Under the pieces are notes generated by a model, which had not been told where the DNA came from, did no database searches, and saw only the letters and a list, made by a program, of their open reading frames with translations. A stretch of 64,000 nucleotides of DNA, taken from NCBI GenBank assembly GCA_963800215.1, contig CAWCZY010000001.1, forward strand, positions 186,001 through 250,000, in the 5' to 3' direction. This DNA is from JAJPKK01 sp963800215 (GTDB lineage: Bacteria; Pseudomonadota; Alphaproteobacteria; Rhizobiales; Xanthobacteraceae). Shown one piece after another: positions 38,596 to 47,474 of the stretch. Position 1 is the first letter of the stretch, and every line of letters begins with the position of its first letter. The position numbers and the translations under genes are program-made.

Positions 38596-39630
38596 ATGGG
38601 TTTCAAGGTCGCCGTCGTCGGCGCCACCGGCAATGTGGGCCGCGAAATGTTGGGGATTCTGGCCGAGCGGTCGTTCCCAGCCGACGAAGTCGTTGCTCTC
38701 GCCTCGCGCAAGAGCCATGGCGTGGACGTGTCGTTCGGCGACCGGACGCTCAAATGCAAGGCGCTGGACTATTACGATTTCAAGGACGTCGACATCTGCC
38801 TGATGTCGGCGGGCTCGGCGGTGTCGAAGGAGTTCTCGCCGCGGATCGCCGCCATGGGCGCCGTGGTGATCGATAATTCGTCGTGCTGGCGCTACGATTC
38901 CGACGTTCCCCTGGTGGTCCCGGAGGTCAATGCCGATGCGCTTGCGGGCTTCCGCAAGCGCGGCATCATCGCCAATCCGAATTGCTCGACGGCGCAGCTC
39001 GTGATGGCTCTCAAGCCGCTACACGACCACGCTCGGATCAAGCGCGTCGTGGTCTCGACCTACCAGTCGGTGTCCGGCGCCGGCAAGGACGCCATGGACG
39101 AGCTGTTCAGCCAGACCAAGGCGGTGTTCACGGTCGGCGACATGGTTACCAAGAAGTTTCCCAAGCGCATCGCCTTCAACGTGATCCCGCAGATCGATGT
39201 GTTCATGGAGGACGGCTACACAAGGGAAGAATGGAAGATGGTGGTGGAGACCAAGAAGATCCTCGATCCCAAGATCAAGGTGGTCGCCACCTGCGTGCGG
39301 GTGCCGGTGTTCATCGGCCATTCCGAGTCGGTCAATATCGAGTTCGAGCAGCCGATCAGCGTCGACGAGGCGCGCCAGCTTCTCAGCCGCGCCCCCGGCT
39401 GCGTCGTGCTCGACAGGCGCGAGCCCGGCGGCTACGTCACGCCCTACGAATGCGCCGGCGAGGACGCGACCTATATCAGCCGCATCCGCGAGGACGCGAC
39501 GGTCGAAAATGGCCTGGTGCTGTGGTGCGTCTCCGACAATCTGCGCAAGGGCGCTGCGCTCAACACCATCCAGATCGCGGAAACCCTGATCAAGCGCAAG
39601 CTGATCGAGGCGAAGCGCAAGGCGGCTTAG
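38596..39630 (+). CDS. asd: Asd, aspartate-semialdehyde dehydrogenase
   Basis: 344-residue enzyme that makes aspartate semialdehyde for lysine, threonine, methionine and DAP. The NADP site GATGNVGREML (about 9-19), the catalytic Cys in NPNCSTAQL (about 132) and STYQSVSGAGKDAM are intact. In related genomes asd follows leuB; here leuB is elsewhere. Confidence 0.97.
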   Translation: MGFKVAVVGATGNVGREMLGILAERSFPADEVVALASRKSHGVDVSFGDRTLKCKALDYYDFKDVDICLMSAGSAVSKEFSPRIAAMGAVVIDNSSCWRYDSDVPLVVPEVNADALAGFRKRGIIANPNCSTAQLVMALKPLHDHARIKRVVVSTYQSVSGAGKDAMDELFSQTKAVFTVGDMVTKKFPKRIAFNVIPQIDVFMEDGYTREEWKMVVETKKILDPKIKVVATCVRVPVFIGHSESVNIEFEQPISVDEARQLLSRAPGCVVLDRREPGGYVTPYECAGEDATYISRIREDATVENGLVLWCVSDNLRKGAALNTIQIAETLIKRKLIEAKRKAA

Positions 39631-39951
39631 GCGGCGGTTTCCGATTGCGCCGACCCTATCGGTGTCATTGCCCGGCTTGACCGGGCAATCCAGTACTCAC
39701 GGTCGGCGTTTACTGGATCGCCCGGTCGAGCCGGGCGATGACAGAAGATGGCTCAACAAAAGGCTCTGCGTCGGCTGGCTTCTGTTCCGGTCTGTTCACG
39801 GGGAACGAATCGGGTGAGGCGTTAGACGCTCGGTCGATTCGTTAGGCGCGGATTAAACCGACGCCCGACGCGATGTGCCGTTTTGGGTCAACGAGCTTCT
39901 TGCTCATGTCATCCCGACCTTCTCCCCGCACGCGGGGAGAGAAGAGCGCAT
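39631..39951. other. Intergenic region between asd and the serine hydrolase
   Basis: About 320 bases between convergent genes. It contains REP-like copy C (39652-39745) and, close to the serine hydrolase stop, a short inverted repeat CTCCCCGCACGCGGGGAGA (about 39921-39939). No coding frame was recognised. Confidence 0.6.
39652..39745. repeat. REP-like palindromic doublet, copy C
   Basis: Third copy of the element at 6001-6106 and 32302-32398, 21 bases after asd: TGTCATTGCCCGGCTTGACC, GGGCAATCCAGTACTCA, TTTACTGGATCG, GAGCCGGGCGATGACA. Confidence 0.87.
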
Positions 39952-41201
39952 TCACCGCACCGCGTCGGCGAGCTGGTACACGCCGCACTCGAAGGTGTCG
40001 TACACGGCCAGCGCCTTGCGGTCGGCGAACGGCAGGAACTGCGTGAAGAGATCACGCCGGCGACGCCGCTGGTGCGGTCGATCCAGAAATAGGTGTTGTA
40101 GATCCCGCCCCAACTCAGGCTGCCGGCCGACCGCTTGCCGGCGACCTGGTCCACGGTGATCAGGAATCCCAGCCCCCATTTGTCGCGGCCGTCGGCGATG
40201 AAGCTGAAGTCGTCGCTGCGTTGCGGCAGCGCGGTCTTGAGGGCGGGAACGCCAATCGCACCGATCTGGTTGCGGGCCATCGCCTCGATCGTGTCGGCCT
40301 TCAGGATGCGGACGCCGTCGAGTTCGCCGTCGTTGAGGATCATCCGCACGAAACGGATGTAGTCGCTCGCGGTCGACGAGAGGCCGCCGCCGCCGATCGG
40401 GTTCACGGTCGCCGGCGGCTGCGTCGCGTCCTTCACGATGGTGCCGTCGGCGTCGCGGTGATGCACGGCGACGAGGCGGGCCTGCTTGTCCGCCGGCACG
40501 TTGTAGAACGTGTCGGACATTCCCAGCGGCTCCAGGACACGCAGGCGGAAATATTCGTCGAGCGGCCGGCCGGAGACGGCTTCGACCAGCTTGCCCAGCC
40601 AATCGGTGCTGGTCCCGTAGTGCCACCGCTCGCCGGGCTCGAACAGCAGCGGGCCGACCGGATAGTCCTCGCCGGCGCGCGGCTTGAAGTCGCGAACGGT
40701 CGCGCTGGTGAAGGGGTAGCCGAGCCCGGAGGTGTGCGTCATGAGGTGACGCACCGTGGCGATCCGCGTCGCCGGCCGCAGCCGGTAGGCGCCGGTGGCG
40801 CCGTCGAAGGACTCGAACACCTGCAGGCGGGCGAAGGCCGGCAGATATTTCTCCACGGGATCGTCGAGGCCGAACCGGCCCTGCTCGAGGAGTTGCATCG
40901 CCGCGGTCGTGGTGATCGCCTTGGTCATCGAGGCGATCCGGAACAGGGCATCGGCAGTGAGCGCGCGGCCGGTCGCGACGTCGGCGACGCCGAACGCGCC
41001 CTGATACAGGGTGCGCCGGCGGTTGGTCGCCATGGCGACGACGCCCGGAATGGCCTTGTCCTCGACCGCCTTGCGTAGCGCGCCGTCGATCTGTCCGGAC
41101 GGTTGTTGCGCGCCGGCGGCGAACGGCCAGGCTAAGCCACCAGCCGCCGCACCACCGATTGCCGCACCGCCGATAAGGGTCATGAATTCGCGTCGCTTCA
41201 T
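39952..41201 (-). CDS. Serine hydrolase, class C beta-lactamase / esterase family, frameshifted near the 3' end
   Basis: Exported hydrolase with a Tat-type signal (MKRREFMTLIGGAA), the SxxK site in RIASMTKAITTT (about residue 91-94), YGTSTDW as the Tyr-X-Asn equivalent, and HLMTHTSGLGYPF. The family (beta-lactamase class C, penicillin-binding-like EstB) hydrolyses esters or amides. A two-base duplication near 40050-40060 (GATC-TC-TTCACG) shifts the frame; the continuation FTQFLPFADRKALAVYDTFE to the stop is the normal C-terminus. Restored length is 415 residues. Confidence 0.86.
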
Positions 41202-41366
41202 CGATCAAACTCCGGTTCGGATCGCGCCACGCGCGGGCGCCGCCCGGTCGATGCGGGAAACGATAGCATATCTTGCCATGCGTTCGTGAAGGGCCGCGGC
41301 GCCATTTGGTGCGCGGCTTGCATCGCCTGTATCATCGGACCGCGAGAGCCACAGGAGCATCCCGAC

Positions 41367-42248
41367 ATGACCACCCGTCCGCGCCGCAGCGTGCTTTACA
41401 TGCCCGGCTCCAATGCGCGTGCGCTGGAAAAGGCGAAAACGCTGCCCTGCGATGCAGTGATCCTCGACCTCGAAGATTCCGTCGCGCCCGACGCCAAGGC
41501 GGCGGCCCGGCAGCAGGTGGCCGATGCGGTCGCGGCGCGCGGCTTCGGCGCGCGTGAGGTCGTGGTCCGGATCAATGCGCTGGACACCGAATGGTGGCGC
41601 GATGATCTCACCGCCGCGGCCAAGGCCGGCCCGGACGGCATCCTGATCCCGAAGGTGTCGAAGCCCGACGACATCCGGGACGTCGCGGCCCACCTCGTCG
41701 GGATCGCCGCCGATGCCAAGATCCGGCTTTGGGCGATGGTGGAGACACCGCTCGGAATCATCAACGCCGCGGCGATCGCCGCGACCGCGGCCGCGACGGG
41801 AAGCAGGCTCGCCGCCTTCGTCATGGGCACCAACGACATCGCCAAGGAGACCCGGGCCCGGCTGCTCTCCGGCCGCGCGCCGATGCTGTCGTGGCTCTCC
41901 CATTGCCTGCTCGCCGCCCGCGCCTACGACCTCGCCATCCTCGACGGCGTCTACAACGAACTGTCGGACATCGAGGGATTCCGCCGCGAATGTGCCCAGG
42001 GCCGCGACCTCGGCTTCGACGGCAAGACGCTGATCCATCCGAACCAGATCGGCCCCTGCAATTCGGCCTTTTCGCCCACCCCCTTCGAGATCGACCAGGC
42101 CTACAAGTTCATCGCGGCGTTCGACCGGCCGGAAAACCGCAACAAGGGCGTCGTGCAGGTCGAAGGGCTCATGGTCGAGCGCCTGCACGCGGAGATAGCG
42201 CGGCGCACGGTCGCGATCGCGGAGGCGATCGCGGCGCGAGACGCGTGA
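41367..42248 (+). CDS. CoA-ester lyase, HpcH/HpaI-CitE family (malyl-CoA lyase/thioesterase type)
   Basis: 293-residue TIM-barrel enzyme of the CitE-like superfamily. The N-terminal RRSVLYMPGSNARALEKA, metal/CoA motifs VILDLEDSVAPD (about residues 30-41), RINALDTEWW, AMVETPLGIINA and the C-terminal GFDGKTLIHPNQI are typical of Mcl2-type (3S)-malyl-CoA thioesterases and beta-methylmalyl-CoA lyases. The gene for mesaconyl-CoA hydratase lies 6.6 kb downstream, consistent with ethylmalonyl-CoA or methylaspartate-type C2 assimilation. CAGGAG precedes ATG 41367. Confidence 0.85.
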   Translation: MTTRPRRSVLYMPGSNARALEKAKTLPCDAVILDLEDSVAPDAKAAARQQVADAVAARGFGAREVVVRINALDTEWWRDDLTAAAKAGPDGILIPKVSKPDDIRDVAAHLVGIAADAKIRLWAMVETPLGIINAAAIAATAAATGSRLAAFVMGTNDIAKETRARLLSGRAPMLSWLSHCLLAARAYDLAILDGVYNELSDIEGFRRECAQGRDLGFDGKTLIHPNQIGPCNSAFSPTPFEIDQAYKFIAAFDRPENRNKGVVQVEGLMVERLHAEIARRTVAIAEAIAARDA

Positions 42249-42258
42249 GGCCCGGCCC

Positions 42259-42864
42259 TCAGGCCCAGGGGCGCGCCGCCTTGGCCTTTTCCTCGAAGCT
42301 CGCGATCTTTTCCTGCTTCACCAGGGTCAGGCCGATGTCGTCGAGGCCGTTGAGCATGAGGTGCTTGCGGTGGGGATCGATGTCGAACGCAATCACGCCG
42401 CCGTCGGGCCCGCGGATTTCCTGCTTCTCGAGATCGATGGTCAGCCGCGCATTGGCGCCGCGCTCGGCGTCGTCGAACAGCTTATCCAGGTCCTCCGGGC
42501 TCACCTTGATCGGCAGCACGCCGTTCTTGAAACAGTTGTTGTAGAAGATGTCGCCGAACGAGGTCGAAATCACGCAGGTGATGCCGAAGTCCTGAAGCGC
42601 CCAGGGGGCATGCTCGCGCGACGAGCCGCAGCCGAAATTATCGCCGGCGACCAGGATCTTGGCATTGCGATAGGCGGGCTTGTTGAGGACGAAATCGGGG
42701 TTCTCGCTGCCGTCGTCGCGATAGCGCTTCTCGGAGAACAGCCCGACGCCCAGGCCGGTGCGCTTGATCGTCTTCAAATACTGCTTCGGGATGATCGCGT
42801 CGGTATCGACATTGATCATCTTCAGCGGCGCCGCGACGCCTTCGACAATTGTGAACTTTTCCAT
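42259..42864 (-). CDS. leuD: LeuD, 3-isopropylmalate dehydratase small subunit
   Basis: 201-residue swivel domain subunit: MEKFTIVEGVAAPL, NVDTDAIIPKQYLKTI, GDNFGCGSSREHAPWALQDFG, SFGDIFYNNCFKNGVLP. Complete and in frame. It follows leuB on the minus strand, 63 bases apart. Confidence 0.97.
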   Translation of the reverse strand: MEKFTIVEGVAAPLKMINVDTDAIIPKQYLKTIKRTGLGVGLFSEKRYRDDGSENPDFVLNKPAYRNAKILVAGDNFGCGSSREHAPWALQDFGITCVISTSFGDIFYNNCFKNGVLPIKVSPEDLDKLFDDAERGANARLTIDLEKQEIRGPDGGVIAFDIDPHRKHLMLNGLDDIGLTLVKQEKIASFEEKAKAARPWA

Positions 42865-42927
42865 CGTTGCTCTCCGATGTCCCGGCGCGAGGTCATGAAC
42901 GCTCGCCGCCGTCCGGTCAATACCGCG

Positions 42928-44043
42928 TCAGGCCGCGGCCAGCCGCTCCATCTCGGCAATCACGGCGGCGCCCATCTCGGCGGTGCCGACCACCGTGGCG
43001 CCTTCCGACTTGATGTCGCCGGTGCGCGGCCCCTTGGCGAGGGTGGCGGCGATCGCCTGGTCGATCAGGTCGGCCTCCTTGCCCATGGCGAAGGAATAGC
43101 GAAGCGCCATCGCGAACGACGCCAGCATCGCGATCGGGTTCGCTTGGCCCTTGCCGGCGATGTCCGGCGCCGAGCCGTGCACCGGCTCGTAGAGCGCCCT
43201 GCGCTTCCTCGTCTTGACGTCGGTCTCGCCCAGCGAGGCGGACGGCAGCATGCCGAGCGAACCGGTGAGCATCGCCGCCACATCCGACAAAACGTCGCCG
43301 AACAGATTGTCGGTGACGATGACGTCGAATTGCTTGGGCCAGCGCACCAGCTGCATCGCGCCGGCATCGGCCAGCTGGTGCTCGAGCTGCACGTCCTTGA
43401 ACTCACGGGCATGCACCTGGTTGACCACCTCGTGCCACAGCACGCCGGTCTTCATCACATTGCGCTTTTCCATCGAGGTGAGCTTGTTGCGCCGCTTGCG
43501 CGCCAGCTCGAAGCCGACGCGGGCGATGCGCTCGATCTCGTAGGTGTCGTAGACCTGGGTATCGACCGCGCGCTTCTGGCCGTTGCCGAGGTCGGTGATG
43601 GTCTTCGGCTCGCCGAAATAGACCCCGCCGGTCAGTTCGCGCACGATGACGATGTCGAGGCCGTCGACCACCTCGCGCTTGAGGCTCGAGGCATCCGCGA
43701 GCGCGGGATAGCAGATCGCCGGCCGCAGATTGGCGAACAGGCCGAGATCCTTGCGCAGGCGCAACAGCCCCGCCTCGGGCCGGGCGTCATAGGGCACCGC
43801 ATCCCATTTGGGGCCGCCGACCGCGCCGAAGATTACCGCATCGGCGGCCTGCGCCAGCGCCATGGTGGCGGCGGTGACGGCGACCTTATGGGCGTCGTAG
43901 CAGGCGCCGCCCACCAGCGCTTCCTCGGTCGAAAACGACCCGAGCCCGCGCGCGTTCATCCAGGCGATGAGTTTCTTGACCTCAGCCATGACCTCGGGGC
44001 CGATGCCGTCGCCGGGAAGCAGGAGAAGCTTGTAGGTCGCCAT
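42928..44043 (-). CDS. leuB: LeuB, 3-isopropylmalate dehydrogenase
   Basis: 371-residue NAD-dependent oxidative decarboxylase. LLPGDGIGPEVM, the substrate arginines around RPEAGLLRLRKDLGLFANLRP, the lysine/aspartate region TDNLFGDVLSDVAAM and the NAD motif EPVHGSAPDIAGKGQANP are intact. ATG 44043 gives the normal N-terminus. The leuB-leuD pair is inverted relative to leuC. Confidence 0.97.
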   Translation of the reverse strand: MATYKLLLLPGDGIGPEVMAEVKKLIAWMNARGLGSFSTEEALVGGACYDAHKVAVTAATMALAQAADAVIFGAVGGPKWDAVPYDARPEAGLLRLRKDLGLFANLRPAICYPALADASSLKREVVDGLDIVIVRELTGGVYFGEPKTITDLGNGQKRAVDTQVYDTYEIERIARVGFELARKRRNKLTSMEKRNVMKTGVLWHEVVNQVHAREFKDVQLEHQLADAGAMQLVRWPKQFDVIVTDNLFGDVLSDVAAMLTGSLGMLPSASLGETDVKTRKRRALYEPVHGSAPDIAGKGQANPIAMLASFAMALRYSFAMGKEADLIDQAIAATLAKGPRTGDIKSEGATVVGTAEMGAAVIAEMERLAAA

Positions 44044-44185
44044 GAGGGAGCCTCGTCGTGCAGGACTCCCTCCTTCTTCAGGCGCGGGAAGAAGAGCCGG
44101 AGCCGCGGATTGGAGGCATTGCACTAGATGGAGGTCGTCCACTTGGCAAGCGGATGGACCGCACCCACTACGCCTTGCCGCCGTC

Positions 44186-45171
44186 TCATTCGATCACCTC
44201 GTCGGCGAGGGCGAGCAATTCGGCGGCACCTCGATGCCGAGTACCCTCGCCGTCTGCATATTGATGACGAACTCGAACTTGGTCGACTGCACCACCGGCA
44301 GGTCGGCCGGCTTGGCGCCCTTGAGGATGCTGCCAGTATACACGCCGACTTGACGATTTGCGTCCACGATGTCGGCTCCGTAGCTCATCAGCCCGCCGGC
44401 CGCGACAATGTCCCGACTTGGATAAGCGGCGGGAATTTTGTCGCGTGCCGCCAAAGCGGCAAATTGCACGCCGCGACTGGCGAAGAATAGGTCAGGACCG
44501 ACGAAGAGGGCATCTGGACGCTCGCGCGCGAGGCTGGCAAAGGCTGCATCGATCTCGCTGATCGTCGTGGCGTTGAGGACATGGATTTGCAGCCCGATCG
44601 CACGGGCGGCTTCCCGCACGTCCCGCAACGTGGTCTCGGCGGCTGCAGGATTGGTCGGATTGACCAGCGCGGCAACGCGAACGGCCTTTGGCACCAGCAA
44701 CTGCAGAAGCCCCAGTCGCTTTGCGACCGCCTCCTGGGTGAAAAAATTGATACCGGTCGCATTGCCGCCCGGCCGCGCGAGGCTGGCGACAAGTCCAAGC
44801 TTGACCGGGTCCTGACCGACGCCGAAGACGATCGGGATCGTCGCGGTCGCAGCTTTGGCCCCAAGCGCGACGACGTTGTCGTCCGCGACGATCACGGCCA
44901 CACGACGGCGGACCAGGTCAGCCATCAGCGCCGGCAGGCGAGCGTATTGGCCCTCCAGCCAGTGGTACTCGACCGTCACGTTCTGGCCCTCGACGTAGCC
45001 AGCTTCGCTGAGGCCCTTGCGGAACGCGCGTGCACGGTCCGCGAACACATCGGCCCCGTTGTTGACGAACCCGACCACCGGCAGCGCCATCTGCTGCGCG
45101 CCGGCGACGAGCGGCCAAATGGGCGACGAAGCCGCCGCGCCGAGCCCCGCGATGAATTCCCGTCGTCTCAT
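44186..45171 (-). CDS. ABC transporter substrate-binding protein (COG2984 type), one -1 frameshift
   Basis: 328 residues after correction. A Tat-like signal MRRREFIAGLGAAASS is followed by LPVVGFVNNGADVFADRARAF and VGQDPVKLGLVASLARPGGNATG, the pattern of the ABC-type binding proteins that occur in large numbers in Bradyrhizobium-like genomes. The open frame stops at 44194 with NCSPSPTR. Adding one G in the CCGCCGAATTG context near 44222 gives EVPPELLALADEVIE and a stop at 44186, the standard family ending. Ligand unknown; no permease nearby. Confidence 0.86.
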
Positions 45172-45315
45172 CGATGACCTCATTCGGGCCGCCGGGCAGT
45201 ATTGGTGGCGCTTCACCGGGTGGCGGGTGGTCATAGTTTGGTACGCAGGGAAACGATACCACCGAACCATCGGAAGCTGCGCAATTATGCGAGGGCGTCA
45301 GACGACGCACATGTT

Positions 45316-45576
45316 CTATGGTGCGGTGTTTTCGACGGTCTGCACCTTGGCAGGACAGCGCCGGTCGATCCGGCACAGCAGGTCGCGCAGCTCCGTCTGC
45401 TGCACGAAGTCGCGCTTCATCTGCGGAGCGAAACGGGACTGGCTGAGCTCGGCGACCGTAAAGGCGCAGACCATGGCGATGAACACGACGGTGTATGCAG
45501 CGATGCGAACGATCCGCTTTGGCGTGGAGTTGGTGTCGGCGGAAGCGGTGGTCTGGATGTGAGCGAGCGTGGTCAT
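45316..45576 (-). CDS. Small single-helix membrane protein, hypothetical
   Basis: 86 residues: a polar N-terminus, one transmembrane helix (AAYTVVFIAMVCAFTVAEL, about 25-43) and a basic C-terminal domain with two cysteines (DLLCRIDRRCPAK). Family not recognised. Confidence 0.55.
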   Translation of the reverse strand: MTTLAHIQTTASADTNSTPKRIVRIAAYTVVFIAMVCAFTVAELSQSRFAPQMKRDFVQQTELRDLLCRIDRRCPAKVQTVENTAP

Positions 45577-45846
45577 GATGGTTGCCCCTGGTCCGGGGTG
45601 AGTGGTTGCACTCACCGGTGATCGAATGTCCGGATCATGTCCGCACCGCCTTCGACCGTAAATCAGCCGGGAGTATTCATACCGGGACCGTCCCGGAGTG
45701 CGGGCGACCACAAAATATTAATGTTATTCAGCTACTTACGACAGATTTCAGGCGGCGTTCGCAGGCAATCCTTCGGTCCCAGGACTGAAGTCTGGCCGCG
45801 ACCGTCCCGGCCCTTCCCGACGCACGCCGGAACGGCTTCGAACCCG

Positions 45847-46623
45847 TCAGCTGCCGCTGAACCAGTTGTAGCCGCGATCTTCCCAATAGCCGCCGAGATT
45901 CTTGTCGGTAACGTAAATCGCCATGACGTGCTTGGGGTTCTTGAAGCCGAGCTTGGTCGGCATGCGGACCTTCATCGGGAACCCGTATTTGCGCGGCAAA
46001 ATATCTTCGCCGAACTTGAATGTCATCTGGGTCTGCGGATGCAGCGCGGTGGGCATGTCGATGGTGGTCGCATAGCCCTCGGCGCACTGGAACCAGACAT
46101 ATTTCGCGCTGGTGTCGGCGCCGACGCGCTTGAGGAAATCGCGCAGCGGCGTTCCCGTCCACGAGCCGATCGCGCTCCAGCCTTCGATGCAGATGTGCCG
46201 CGTGATCTGCTTTTCCTGCGGCAGCGCATGGAGTTCGTCGAGGCTCCAGGACTTCTTGTTCTCGACCATGCCGCCGACCTCGAGCATGTAGGTCTCGCCG
46301 TCGACTTCCGGCGCGTCATCCTCGGGATAATAGGCGTTGAACGGAAACGGCCGGGTGACCGCGCTCTCGGGATAGGTCGGGGCGAGCTTGTGCGGATTGA
46401 AGATGAGCGCCTGGACGCGGTCGTTGAACCGCGACATCGTCATCAGTGCGTTCTCCGCGGACAGGCTGTCGACGATATCGCATCCGGTGAGCATGGTGAC
46501 CGCGCCGAGCCCCGCGGCGCCGCGCAAAAACACGCGCCGCGACGGATCCGGCAGCAGCTTCGCCGCATCCTTGATCAGCAGGCGGGCATCGACGCCGGGA
46601 ACGGCTCTGCGGATCTTCGACAT
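45847..46623 (-). CDS. Tat-exported molybdopterin oxidoreductase, sulfite-oxidase/YedY family, possible lipoprotein
   Basis: 258 residues. The Tat motif SRRVFLRGAAGLG (about 29-41) is followed by MLTGCD, a lipobox-like LTGC at about 45-48. The catalytic domain has RHICIEGWSAIGSW, with the conserved Mo-ligand Cys, CAEGYATTIDMPTAL, PRKYGFPMKVRMPTKLGFKNPKH and the ending GYWEDRGYNWF. This is the MsrP/YedY-like group that includes methionine-sulfoxide reductases; it is paired with a cytochrome b 26 bases upstream, forming a quinol-linked reductase module. Actual substrate unproven. Confidence 0.88.
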   Translation of the reverse strand: MSKIRRAVPGVDARLLIKDAAKLLPDPSRRVFLRGAAGLGAVTMLTGCDIVDSLSAENALMTMSRFNDRVQALIFNPHKLAPTYPESAVTRPFPFNAYYPEDDAPEVDGETYMLEVGGMVENKKSWSLDELHALPQEKQITRHICIEGWSAIGSWTGTPLRDFLKRVGADTSAKYVWFQCAEGYATTIDMPTALHPQTQMTFKFGEDILPRKYGFPMKVRMPTKLGFKNPKHVMAIYVTDKNLGGYWEDRGYNWFSGS

Positions 46624-46649
46624 TGTTCTCCTCGACCTCGAATGCGGCG

Positions 46650-47288
46650 TCACCGGCCGCGGATCATCGCGCGCAGGCTTTTCGGCACCAGGATGGCGAG
46701 CGCGATGTGCACCACGATAAAACCGACGATCGCCGCCATCGCGAAGAAATGGACGTAACGGGCGAAGTCATAGCCGCCGAACACCGCGGTGAGCTCCTGG
46801 ACCTGCACCGGCTTCCAGATCGAAATCCCCGACAGCACCATGAGAACGCCGGCACCGATCACCCCGAGATAGAGCAGGCGCTGCACCGCATTGTAGACCG
46901 AGAGATCGTCGTGGGAGAGCTTGCCGGCGAGCGCGGCGCCGAGATCGCGGACGACATCGGCCGGCCGCACCGGCAGCAGCTTGCGGCGGAAGCGCCCACC
47001 GACCATGCCCAGCGTGAGGTAGGCGAGCCCGTTGACGACGAGAAGCCACATCGCCGCGAAGTGCCACAGCAGCGCTCCCGAGAGGCCGTCGAGACCGTCG
47101 CCGATGGTGATCGCAGGCGGGAATTCGAAAGGGAACAGCGGCGACGCATTGTAGATGCGCCAGCCCGATGTGATCATGACGAACATGGCGACGACGTTGA
47201 CCCAATGGGTGACGCGCACCCAGGCCGGATGGATCATCGCGCCGGCCGGCGACTGCGTGATCGCGAAATCTGCGGAACCTATCGTCAT
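46650..47288 (-). CDS. Cytochrome b561-type membrane subunit
   Basis: 212-residue haem b protein with four transmembrane helices and histidines in HPAWVRVTHWVNVVAM, LLWHFAAMWLLVVNG and FARYVHFFAMAAIVGFIVVHIAL, the expected haem ligands. It precedes the molybdopterin gene in the same direction, so it is the likely electron donor from quinol to that enzyme. Confidence 0.9.
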   Translation of the reverse strand: MTIGSADFAITQSPAGAMIHPAWVRVTHWVNVVAMFVMITSGWRIYNASPLFPFEFPPAITIGDGLDGLSGALLWHFAAMWLLVVNGLAYLTLGMVGGRFRRKLLPVRPADVVRDLGAALAGKLSHDDLSVYNAVQRLLYLGVIGAGVLMVLSGISIWKPVQVQELTAVFGGYDFARYVHFFAMAAIVGFIVVHIALAILVPKSLRAMIRGR

Positions 47289-47380
47289 GGCCCAAAGCTA
47301 TATCAATTCGGGCAACGGTCGTCCTCACAATCATGTCAGACCGCCCGAATAGGAATCCGGCCGGGCCGGGCCTCTTGCTT

Positions 47381-47474
47381 CCCTCTCCCGCTTGCGGGGG
47401 AGGGTTGGGGAGGGGGCTCTCGAGGCGAGCTGAGCCCGTGGAATAGCCCCCTCCCTGACCCTCCCCCGCAAGCG
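47381..47474. repeat. GC-rich inverted repeat next to the IS
   Basis: CCCTCTCCCGCTTGCGGGGGAGGGTTGGGGAGGGGG ends are paired with CCCCCTCCCTGACCCTCCCCCGCAAGCG about 30 bases on. The IS element starts immediately after it, and a related unit CCCGCAAGCGGGAGAGGGG lies on its other side at about 48671-48690. Confidence 0.7.

Noticed and set aside
45577..45846. tRNA-like stretch with GGTTCGAAGCC
   Set aside because: No acceptor, D or anticodon arms could be built around it.
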